Assembly: GCA_964387775.1 (NCBI GenBank)
Contig: CAYLZO010000174.1
Span: 1-11,403 of the forward strand
DNA length: 11,403 nt
DNA from: CAYLZO01 sp964387775
Lineage (GTDB): Bacteria > Chloroflexota > Anaerolineae > JAAYZQ01
Direction of reading: 5' to 3'
Shown: positions 1 to 8,600 of the stretch, piece after piece
Layout: every line of letters starts with the position of its first letter
How positions within the stretch are numbered: the first letter of the stretch is position 1
The notes under the pieces: generated by a model
Seen by the model: only the letters and a program-made list of their open reading frames with translations
Told to the model about the DNA's origin: nothing
Databases searched by the model: none
Program-made: the position numbers and the translations under genes

Positions 1-66
1 GAGCAAGAATTTTGTGGGCAGCGTTTCGCCCTTTTGGTTCCGGTTTATCCGGGTTGGAGGATCCGT

Positions 67-447
67 ATGAGCAAATCACCATCCGATCTGCGCCAGACCG
101 CCGGCTTTCTCGGCGGCCTGCTCAAACAAGCCCAGCTGGGTTGGCGGCTGCTGAACGACAGCCGGGTGCCGGGCTGGCTCAAGATGATCCCGGCGGCGGG
201 CCTGCTCTACCTGCTGTCGCCCATCGACCTGATCCCGGACCTGATGCTGCCCGGCCTGGGCGAAGTAGACGACATCGTCGTTCTGCTGCTGGCCCTCAAG
301 ATGCTCGTGGACATGAGTCCGCCCGGCGTCGTGCGCGAGCACGTTGAAGACCTGCTGGGCCGGCGGGAGGGGGGGCGCGACGCCGAACCTCCCTCCGAAA
401 CCTACATCGATGCACCCTACCGCGTCCTCGACGAGGAGGACGAGTAG
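67..447 (+). CDS. DUF1232 (YkvA-like) small membrane-associated protein
   Basis: A 126-aa protein of the DUF1232 family; the biochemical role of this family is not established. The domain covers about residues 35-82. It shows the hallmark run YLLSPIDLIPD (48-58), then a Gly and an Asp pair (GEVDD, 65-69) and a hydrophobic helix (IVVLLLALKML). The two hydrophobic stretches suggest membrane association. The C-terminal ~30 residues are acidic and probably disordered. The ATG at 67 is chosen over the in-frame upstream GTG/ATG options because TTGGAGG lies just before it (54-60) and family similarity starts after it. The MerR-type gene follows on the same strand after 70 bp, so the two may be co-transcribed. 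The promoter is not visible and is probably left of the window. Confidence 0.85.
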   Translation: MSKSPSDLRQTAGFLGGLLKQAQLGWRLLNDSRVPGWLKMIPAAGLLYLLSPIDLIPDLMLPGLGEVDDIVVLLLALKMLVDMSPPGVVREHVEDLLGRREGGRDAEPPSETYIDAPYRVLDEEDE

Positions 448-457
448 TTAACAGATG

Positions 458-490
458 GTTATTGTGAGGGGATTCTCCCCCCACGATAAC
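458..490. promoter_or_regulatory. 33-nt inverted repeat ahead of the MerR-type gene
   Basis: Positions 458-466 pair with 482-490 (9 bp, one T-G wobble). After one mismatch (467/481), 468-472 pair with 476-480 (5 bp) around a 3-nt loop. It begins 10 nt after the DUF1232 stop and ends 27 nt before the MerR-type start. No T-run follows on the plus strand, so it does not look like a normal intrinsic terminator. It could be an operator for the downstream regulator or an mRNA processing or stability hairpin. The structure is seen directly; the role is inference. Confidence 0.55.
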
Positions 491-517
491 GGACACTACC
501 ATTCAAAGGAGAAGCCC

Positions 518-1201
518 ATGAGTGAACCCCACTATCGCCTGCCCAACCAGGTCGCATCCCAGCTAGAGATCTCGCCTTCGACGCTGCGACGCTGGTCCAA
601 CGAGTTCGCCGACGCCCTCTCGGATGCGGCGGGCCGGCCCGAGCCGGCGCCCGGCAGCCAGGTCGCCCACCGGCGCTACACCGACGAGGATCTGGAGACG
701 CTGCTGACCATCAAGGGCCTGCTGGACGAGGGCCTGACCTACGTCCAGGTCAGCAAGCGGCTGGACGTCCTACGCCTGCGGGAGTCGATGGCCGACGCCG
801 AGCCCGGCGACGAAGAGCCGGGGGTCACGGCCCTGGGGCCGTCGCGCCAGGATGCCTCTGCCTTTTCGCCCGCGGCTGCCGTCCTGGCCGACACGATGCA
901 CACCGTGGCCGACGGCCAGCAACTGCTGCTGGGCAGCCAGCAGGCCAACCGCGAGATGCTGACCGTCGTGCTCCAGGACAACTTTACGCTCAAGGAAGAA
1001 AATGCCAAGCTCCGGGACCGGATGCTGAATCTGGAGCGGGAGCTTTCCGAGATGCGGCGCAAGGACGATACCCGCCGCGAAGCCCTGGAGGCCCGCCTGC
1101 AAAAGCTCGAGGCCCAGCCCCGGCCGACGAGGCCCCAGCCGGCGCCCCGGCCCCGGCCGGCCCAACGCGCCGGCTGCCTGGGCCAGTTCTTCAGTTTATA
1201 A
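518..1201 (+). CDS. MerR-type HTH protein with coiled coil and Pro/Arg-rich tail
   Basis: A 227-aa predicted cytoplasmic DNA-binding protein. Residues ~6-82 form a MerR-like winged helix-turn-helix: LPNQVASQLEISPSTLRRWS contains the recognition helix, HRRYTDEDLETLLTIKGLLDEG is the usual wing and following helix. A linker rich in Ala, Glu and Pro (90-120) is followed by a heptad-rich charged helix, about 150-200, that should form a coiled coil. The tail (200-218) is almost only Pro, Arg, Gln and Ala, and the end is a short hydrophobic GCLGQFFSL. No effector-binding domain or metal-binding cysteine set is visible. The layout resembles chromosome-anchoring RacA-type proteins more than classical metal or drug sensors, but only in architecture. 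The ATG at 518 has AAAGGAGA (505-512) before it; the upstream in-frame start at 455 would translate through the inverted repeat and lacks a good ribosome site. Its stop abuts the convergent rimO stop. Confidence 0.8.
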   Translation: MSEPHYRLPNQVASQLEISPSTLRRWSNEFADALSDAAGRPEPAPGSQVAHRRYTDEDLETLLTIKGLLDEGLTYVQVSKRLDVLRLRESMADAEPGDEEPGVTALGPSRQDASAFSPAAAVLADTMHTVADGQQLLLGSQQANREMLTVVLQDNFTLKEENAKLRDRMLNLERELSEMRRKDDTRREALEARLQKLEAQPRPTRPQPAPRPRPAQRAGCLGQFFSL

Positions 1202-2530
1202 GGTCCCGGCGACGACCTCGCCGACCAGGTCGTACTCCATCGCCCCGGTGATGCGCACCGGGGCGATTTTGCCTACCGGGACCTCGCCGGGCACCAAGAC
1301 CAGCCCGTCGATCTCGGGCGCGTCCCGGTAGGAGCGGCCCACGCTCAGGCCGTCGCCCTGGCCTTCGACCAGCACGTCGAGGGCGCGGCCCACCTGGGCC
1401 TGGTTGATCTCCAGCGAGATCTCTTGCTGGAGGGCCATCAGCCGGTCGTGGCGCTCGGCCTTGACCGCTTCCGGCACCGAGTCGGGCAGGCCGGCGGCGG
1501 CCGTGCCTTCTTCGGGCGAGTAGAAAAAGACCCCCAGCCGGTCGAAGCGCACCTCCCGGACAAAGTCGAGCAGCGCCTGGAACTCGGCCTCGGTCTCGCC
1601 GGGATAGCCGACGATAAAGGCCGTGCGCAGGGCCAGGTCGGGCATGGCGGCCCGCAGGTCGGCGATGAGGCGGCGGGTGCGGGCCACGTCGGCCGGGCGC
1701 TTCATGCGCCGAAGGACGCCGGGATGGGCGTGCTGGAGGGGCAGGTCCAGGTAGTGGCAGACGCGGGGGTCGCCAGCCATCACCTCGACGAGGCGGGGGC
1801 TGAGGTGGCCGGGATAGGCGTACATCAGCCGCAGCCAGTGGAGGCCGGGGCCGGGCACCGCTTCGAGGATAGCCTGCACCAGGCCGGCCAGGGCGTTGCC
1901 CTCGCCCCGGTCGCGGCCGTAGGCGGTGGTGTCCTGGGCGATGAGGATGATCTCCTGGACGCCCTCGGCCGCCAGTTGAACGGCGTCTTCCACGATGGCG
2001 GCCTGGGGCCGGCTGACGGCCGGGCCCTTGATGAGGGGGATGGCGCAAAAGGCGCAGGGCGCGCTGCACCCCTCGGCGATCTTGAGGTAAGCGCTGGCCC
2101 CCTGCCGGGCGAAACGCTGCCCGGCGCCCATGGCCGTGACGGGGTCGTCGAGCAGGGCCGGCTTGGTGGGGCGCGGCGCCTCGCCGCCCCGCAGTTCCTC
2201 GACCAATTCGACGATCTCGTGCCAGCGGCGGGTGCCCAGCAGGCCGTCGAGGCCGGGCACATAGTCGTGCAGGCGTTGGCCCCAGCGCTGCGACAGGCAG
2301 CCGGTGGCGACGAGGACCTGGTCCTCGCGCTTCTGTTGGGCCAGGGCCTGCAACTCGCCCAGCGACTCGTCGCGGGCGTCGTCGATAAAGCCGCAGGTGT
2401 TGACCAGGAGCACCTGGGCTTGGGCCGGATCGGCCACGGCCTGGTGCCCCAGGTGTTTCAGCAAGCGGGCCATGCCCTGGGCGTCCACCAGGTTCTTGGG
2501 ACAGCCCAGGGTCTCCAGATAGAACTTCAA
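1196..2530 (-). CDS. rimO: Ribosomal protein S12 methylthiotransferase RimO
   Basis: A 444-aa radical-SAM enzyme that adds a methylthio group to the conserved aspartate of ribosomal protein S12, using S-adenosylmethionine and two [4Fe-4S] clusters. The N-terminal UPF0004 domain has its three cluster cysteines (C10 in LGCPKN, C46 in NTCGF, C78 in ATGCLSQRW). The radical-SAM motif CxxxCxxC is at C155, C159 and C162 (CSAPCAFC). IPLIKG and SPEEGTAA favour RimO over the tRNA enzyme MiaB. A C-terminal TRAM-like region (from ~380) completes a normal family length. The start is TTG at 2530: LGCPKN needs this N-terminus, and GGAGAGGAG lies 6-14 nt upstream. Its stop lies immediately beside the convergent MerR-type stop. 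It has its own promoter and is separated from the protease gene by a terminator. Confidence 0.95.
   Translation of the reverse strand: MKFYLETLGCPKNLVDAQGMARLLKHLGHQAVADPAQAQVLLVNTCGFIDDARDESLGELQALAQQKREDQVLVATGCLSQRWGQRLHDYVPGLDGLLGTRRWHEIVELVEELRGGEAPRPTKPALLDDPVTAMGAGQRFARQGASAYLKIAEGCSAPCAFCAIPLIKGPAVSRPQAAIVEDAVQLAAEGVQEIILIAQDTTAYGRDRGEGNALAGLVQAILEAVPGPGLHWLRLMYAYPGHLSPRLVEVMAGDPRVCHYLDLPLQHAHPGVLRRMKRPADVARTRRLIADLRAAMPDLALRTAFIVGYPGETEAEFQALLDFVREVRFDRLGVFFYSPEEGTAAAGLPDSVPEAVKAERHDRLMALQQEISLEINQAQVGRALDVLVEGQGDGLSVGRSYRDAPEIDGLVLVPGEVPVGKIAPVRITGAMEYDLVGEVVAGTL
1239..1270 (+). terminator. Intrinsic terminator of the MerR-type gene, inside rimO
   Basis: Positions 1239-1250 pair perfectly with 1256-1267 (12 bp, GC-rich) around a 5-nt loop, and TTTT ends at 1270. 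It lies 38 nt after the MerR-type stop codon and within the last ~25 codons of rimO on the other strand. Read on the minus strand the hairpin is followed by GGAG, not a U-run, so it should not stop rimO transcription. Confidence 0.7.
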
Positions 2531-2572
2531 GCGCGTTCTCCTCTCCAGTTAAGAATCATCCGTCGAGGCCAA

Positions 2573-2601
2573 AGTGTACCACGGGGCTGGGGAGTTGTCA
2601 A
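2573..2601 (-). promoter_or_regulatory. Sigma70-type promoter for rimO
   Basis: On the minus strand TTGACA (2601-2596) is followed after 17 nt by TACACT (2578-2573). The transcript would start near 2566, giving a ~36-nt leader that holds the ribosome site of rimO. A perfect -35 and ideal spacing support it; the -10 matches consensus at 4 of 6 positions. Confidence 0.65.
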
Positions 2602-2629
2602 AGGGCAGGCCGTGGCGAAGGGGGATCAC

Positions 2630-2663
2630 AAAAGGGCCAGCGGGTCACCCCGCTGGCCCTTTT
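2630..2663 (-). terminator. Intrinsic terminator of the S8 protease gene
   Basis: Positions 2630-2644 and 2649-2663 are perfectly complementary (15 bp) around TCAC. On the minus strand the hairpin begins 15 nt after the protease stop and its stem ends in UUUU. The stem is flanked by A/T runs on both sides, so it could also work on the plus strand. It insulates rimO from the protease gene. Confidence 0.85.
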
Positions 2664-2678
2664 CGAGTAGAGGTGGGT

Positions 2679-5600
2679 CTAGTAGTTCTTAAAGACGACG
2701 GGCAAGTAGTAGTAGTAGAATTCGACCGGCGGCGCCACGACCTGGTGGCTGGCCTCGGTCACGTACGTTTCGTCGGCCCAGAAGAGATAGGCCGTGTTGG
2801 TCAGCGTCAGGGGCGGCGTGACCTCGCTGCCGACGGTGACGACGAGGGTGGCCGTGACCTCGGCCCCGGCGGTCAGCGTCATCGGACCCCAGACGACGTC
2901 GTGGTCGGTGTAGACGCCCATCGGATCGGACCAGGCGTACTCGACCTCGGCCGGCAGGACGTCAGACACGACCACGCCCACGGCATCCGCGTCGCCTTTG
3001 TTGCCAAAGACGAGGGTGTAGGTCACGGGCAGGCCGGGATACTGGCTCCCGGGTGCCACGCTCTTGGTGATATAGAGCGTGGGCGCCACGACCTGGTGGC
3101 TGGCCTCGGTCACGTACGTTTCGTCGGCCCAGAAGAGATAGGCCGTGTTGGTCAGCGTCAGGGGCGGCGTGACCTCGCTGCCGACGGTGACGACGAGGGT
3201 GGCCGTGACCTCGGCCCCGGCGGTCAGCGTCATCGGACCCCAGACGACGTCGTGGTCGGTGTAGACGCCCATCGGATCGGACCAGGCGTACTCGACCTCG
3301 GCCGGCAGGACGTCAGACACGACCACGCCCACGGCATCCGCGTCGCCTTTGTTGCCAAAGACGAGGGTGTAGGTCACGGGCAGGCCGGGATACTGGCTCC
3401 CGGGTGCCACGCTCTTGGTGATATAGAGCGTGGGCGCCACGACGGACACGGTGTCCTCGATGGGGCAGACGTTGGGGCCGGTGGTGACGTAGGCGGTGTT
3501 GAGCGGGTTGCCCAGCTCGGTGGCGCGCAGGGTGAGGGTGATGGTGTGAGTGACGTTGTCGATGGGCGTGATCAGGGTCACGTCGTCCACGGCCGCGTCG
3601 GCGCCGTTGCTGCCGACGTACTGGAGGCCGATGCGCACCGGCCCACCCGGCAGGTGCGGCGTCAGGTTGAAGGTGCCTTGCGTCCAGGTCCAGTTGGCTG
3701 GCCAGTCGTCTTCGAGTTGGCCGAGAAGCACGTCGTCCAGGCCGCCGACGGCGCCGACGACGAGCCAGGCGTTGACGTCGCAGTTGTCGTTGGTGTCTCG
3801 GCACCAGTAGACGCTGCCCTGGGACCAGAGGTCCAGCATGCCGGAGGTGATCTCCACCTCAGGGCTCAGCAGCCATTCGTCCTGGTCATAGTCGTAGGGC
3901 ACATAAGCCCCGTGGGCGCCAGAGTGGATGTAGACAGAATCGGTCACGAGCCAGGTGTAGGCCGTGTTGCTGATCTCCTGCGTCCAGCCCGGCGGCGGCG
4001 TCATCCCGCTCTCAAAGCCTTCGGTGACGGCGCCCCCGCTGCCCAGGTAGCCGGTCCACTCGATCTGGTCGAGGACCGGGTTGTAATCGGCCCCTTCGAC
4101 GGAGACGAACTCCATGCCGGCCGGGACCGAGTCGACCAGGTTCCACCAGACGGGGCCTCCGGGCGACGCGGTGAGGGTCAGGGTGTAGGTCACCAACTCG
4201 CCGGGGAGCACAGAGTCTTGCCAGGCCATCTTTTCCGCGTCGCCCTGGTAGAGGGTGACGGGGATCTCGACGGCCGTGGGCGAGCCCTCCGGGCCGAGGA
4301 AGACCAGACCGGTCCAGACGCCAAAGTCGGGCCGGGTCTCAAAGTGGAGGTCCATCTCGTACCAGACGCCGGTCTCGATGCTGGTCGGCAGGTTGCCCAC
4401 GGTCATGGCCCCGGCGCCGCTGATCTCGACGATGTCGAGGGCGGTCGGGGTGATGCCCATGGGGATGCCGTAGCCATAGAGCTCGATCTGGTACTCGCCG
4501 GCCGGCGGGTTGGAGAGCAGCACCTGCTCGTTCGAGTCGGAGCGACCCGAGGAGCCGACGGGGGTGCCCTCGTAGTAGACGACCAGGTCCACGTCGACGG
4601 AGGGGTTGGGGTGGAAGGTGTTGACCTGGAGCTTGTAGGCGTCCTCGGCGGTGATGGTATAGTTGTAGAAGGTCGACTCGCTCTGGGTGACGGGCAGCGT
4701 TTCGTGCACCGGCTGGTTAAAGCCGTAGCCGATGGCGTCCAGGGCCCGGCCGGCCAGGTCCTCGTGGTTGGTCTTGAAGTAGATGGGCACGGTGCACGAC
4801 AGGCAGGTCAGGCCCTCCATGACGACCTCGGGGGTCGCCTGGACGGTGCCGACGGTGATGGTGTAGGGCACGCGCGTCATCTCGCCGCCCCAGCGCACGA
4901 CCTGGGCGGCCACGCCGTAGAGGCCCTCGTTTTCCATCGGGATCGAGTTCCAGTCACTCGGTCCGCCGGTGGAGGTGTGATAGTCCCAATCGGGGGCGCT
5001 GCCGGCGCGCAGGCTGCCGCCGACCACCTCCAGCCCGTGGGGGCCAAAGACGTTGTTAAAGCCGGTAAAGAGCGGGTCGTGGGGGACCGGGCCGTAGAAG
5101 AGGGTATCGAGGTCGGTGGCCCACGGCGGGGTGCCGGGGGCCTCCCAGGTGGTGTGGGCCAGCAGGTAGCTGCCCGGATCGGGCTGGCCGACGACGTCGG
5201 TGTAGAAGAAGCGCCAGTCGCCCGACTCGGCCCGTTCGCCGGTGGAGCTGGGCCCGCGGCCGCCAAACATCTCGCCGTTGGAGTAGGGGTAGGGCTGCTC
5301 CACGCCGCCCAGGACCGGGTCGATGTCGGCCGGGAACCAGATCTGCTTTTCGACGGGCAGGTACTCGGAGTAGGTGTAGGGCTCGGTGTAGGTCAGCTTG
5401 ATGTAGCCCGCGTACTCGCCCGGCGGCTCGACGACCCCGCTATAGACGCGGACATCGTCCACCTGCCACCAGCCCTCCCACTCGGCGTCGTAGTAGTAGA
5501 AGCGGACCATGACGTTCGATTGGCCGGCGGCCAGGGCGCTGATGTCGAGCCGGGTGGTATTCGGACCCCAGTAGTCACTGCCTGACCGGGACCAGACGTT

Positions 5601-8600
5601 GGTCCAGGTGCTGCCGCCGTCGTTGCTGACGTCCACGTCGGCGGTGTCGAGTCCGCTGAACGTGTCATAGTCCCACTTGAACTCGAGGATGATGGTCGTC
5701 TCGGCAGAGAGATCCATGACCGGCGTCCGCAGCTCGGTGTCCATGAGGGTCGCCGGACCGCATTCGTCACTGTCGGCGTCGGCGTACTCGCCGCTGCCCC
5801 CGGTAAAGTTGGGGTCAACGTTCGTGAAAGAATCGCCGCTTCCCTCGCGCCAGACGCAGTCGCCGCCGTTGTTGGCGATGTTCCAGCCGCTGAGGGGCCA
5901 CGTCTCAAAGTCCTCGTCCAGGTAGACATTGCTGGCCAGGATCGTGTCCGCCGTTGCCTCAAAGGTCTCGGTGCTACCCGCCGGGACAGTCACTTCGCCC
6001 GTGTCCAGCGTTATCTCGGCCCATTCGACCTCCTCGTAGAGCTCGACCGTGATCTTGAGGTCGGTGGTGTCGAAACCGCCGTAGTAGAAGTGGCGGGGCA
6101 TGATCAGGATGTCGTCCATGGCAGCCAGGGCCGGCTCGTTCTCCCAGACCTCGCCGTTGATGAGGTTCATGGGCTCGCGGATGCGGACCTCGGCCGTGTT
6201 GCCGTGATAGTCGTAGCTGATCCGGACCCACTCGTCCTGGAACTCGCCCGAGTTCATCACGCCGTTGGCGTTGGTGTCGGTGAACCAACTGCTATCGGCG
6301 ACGTCCACGTCGCGCCAGGCAGCGGCATAGAGGAACCACCAGTTGGCGCCGGGGTTCTCCTGGAACTGCGACTCGGGCCACGACATGCGGACGACCATCA
6401 GGTCGGCGTCCGTCAGGGCCTCGACGTCGGCGGGATCGGTGGAGTCAAAGAAGGGATCGCTTGCCTCGTAGCCGGGGTTGCTGTCCGGTGGGCCGTAGAG
6501 GCGCCGGCCGTAGTAGCGGGTGCCAGGACCCTCGTCGTCCAGGGGCAGGGTCGTAAAGTTCCAGTCGCGGCTGTCGTACATCTCCAGGGAGACGGGCGCC
6601 AGGTTGGCCGTGACGGCCGCGTCGCCATGGTTGGTGACGCTAAAGACCTCGGTGTCCGATTCGCCGGAGAAGAGGCCGCGGGCAAAGCCGGGGAATTCGT
6701 CGCCCCGGTACTCGCCGGGGATCCAGTAGCCGTCGCCCTCGGAGCTGCTGACCATCAGGCCCCGGGTGCCGGTCACGATCTCGACGGCGTTCAGGGCGTT
6801 GGCCAGGCCGGGGCCGGCCTTGGGGTCGTTAAAGGCCGCGCGGTTGCCGTTCATGAGCAGGTTGCGGGCCTCGTACCAGGTCGGGTAGCGGCCGTGCTTC
6901 TGCCAGAAGGCGTCGTAGATGAGGGCCAGGATGCCGCCGGCCTCGGGGCCGGAGCGGCTGGTGCCGGCCCAAAAGTCCACGGCCCAGTCACCGCCGATGA
7001 GGTAGTTGAGCGGGATGTTGCCGCTGCCAAAGAAGCCGTTGGCCAGGGTGTGCACGCCCAGGGTCGACATGGAGGTCGGACCCCGGTCGGAGAAGCCGCC
7101 CAGTTGGCCCCAGTTGACCCAGTCGCGGGAGAGGGCGGTGTCACCCAGGTTGAACTGGCCAAAGACGGTTTCGACGCCGACCATGACGGCCGTCTCGGGC
7201 TGGGGGCTGGTGACCGTGCCGTAGCCAAAGCCGCTGTTGCCGGTGGAGCCGACAAAGAGGGGCGAGTGGTCGCCGCCGTCCGGCAGGGCCAGGCCTTGCT
7301 GGGCCACGTAGCCGCGGTTGATGAGCGACACGTAGCGGGACGAGAGGTTCCAGCCGTCGTTCTCGACGGCGCCCGAGCCGTAGGAGTTGGTATAGATGTG
7401 GGGCTGGTCGTTGGCGTCGTTGGGGTGGCCGGCGGGCAGACCATCGTAGCCGAGGGCCACAAAGTCATAGTTGTTGAGGGACGAGCCGCCGGCATAGTAG
7501 TTGCCAATGGCCACCAGCTTGGTGTCCCGGCCGGGTCCCTGGGAGATGCCGCCATCGACGCCGGGATTGTACCAACTGGGCGGCCAGTAGATGTCGCCGT
7601 AGGTGCCGCCGTAGGGCATCTCGACGATGTTGCCCTGGCCGACGGCCGTGCCGGCGCAGAGGGTGCCGTGGTCGCCGCCGTTCTCGGTGACGTCGTTGAG
7701 CATAAAGGCCACGACGGAGCCGTCGTCGAGGATGGGCGGCAGGCCGTAGAGCCAATCGGAGCCGGGCACGGGGGTCTTGCCGTCGGCGATGTAGTATATC
7801 ATGCCGGCCGACAGGTCGCAGGCCCCGGGGGCGCTCCATCCGAGGTTGATGCAGGCGATCTCCTGGCCCAGGAAGGCCCAGGCGTCGAAGGCGCCGGCAT
7901 CAAAGAGATAGTCGGGCAGGATGTCGACATAGATAGTGTCGAACAGGCCCCAATCGGTGCCGGCGGTGTCCTCGCCCGTGACCAGCACGCCGGGGGTCTC
8001 GCCCAGTTGGGCGGCCAGGGTGTCGTCGGGGTGCCAGCCAAAGCGATAGAGGCCGCCGTTGGTGTTCCAGGACTGGACCGTGCTGCTGATGGTATAGACC
8101 ACCTCCATGCCCAGGTCCGGGTGATCGACGGTAAAGGTGAAGGGATCGAGACTGCCCAGGTCGGGGTCCTGGATGACCTCGAAGGCGTTCATGTACCAGC
8201 CCCAGTTGCCCCGATAGTCCTTTACGTCCAGGGCAAAGTCGGACATGGAGCGGTCGTCGAAGGCGATGGGCCAGCCAATGCCGCCGCTGGCGTCATAGTA
8301 GTTCGAGTTGGGCGACCAGACGCGAGCCTGGGTGCCAAAAAGGTCGGGGTTGGCAAAGTCCACGCCGGTGTCCACCACGGCCAGTTTGACGGGATCGTTC
8401 GCGACGTCCCCGTCGCCCGTGATGCCCTGGCTCCAGGTCTCCCACACGCCGTTGGTGTCGTTGGTGTAGAAGGACTGGGGGGCGTTGCCCTCCGTCGTCC
8501 TCGGTCCTGACCCGAACATCCGCTCCTCGCGGGACAGGTCCGGCGGGTTCACGTCTTCCAGCGAGCGGGTGAGCCGCTCCGGCGGATCGGCCTCGCCCAG

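Noticed and set aside
1130..1195. Possible rimO terminator within the 3' end of the MerR-type gene
   Set aside because: GC-rich stems can be drawn on the minus strand, but no U-run follows any of them.
1424..2692. A 422-codon plus-strand frame opposite rimO
   Set aside because: rimO has all expected motifs on the minus strand; this frame has none.
2574..5585. A 1003-codon open frame on the plus strand
   Set aside because: It is antisense to rimO's upstream region and the protease gene; its product is biased to Gly, Val, Asp and His as expected from the reverse frame of a GC-rich gene, and it has no family motif or ribosome site.
6090..8510. An 806-codon open frame on the plus strand
   Set aside because: It is also a shadow of the protease gene, with the same Gly/Val/Ala/Asp-biased composition and no recognisable domain.
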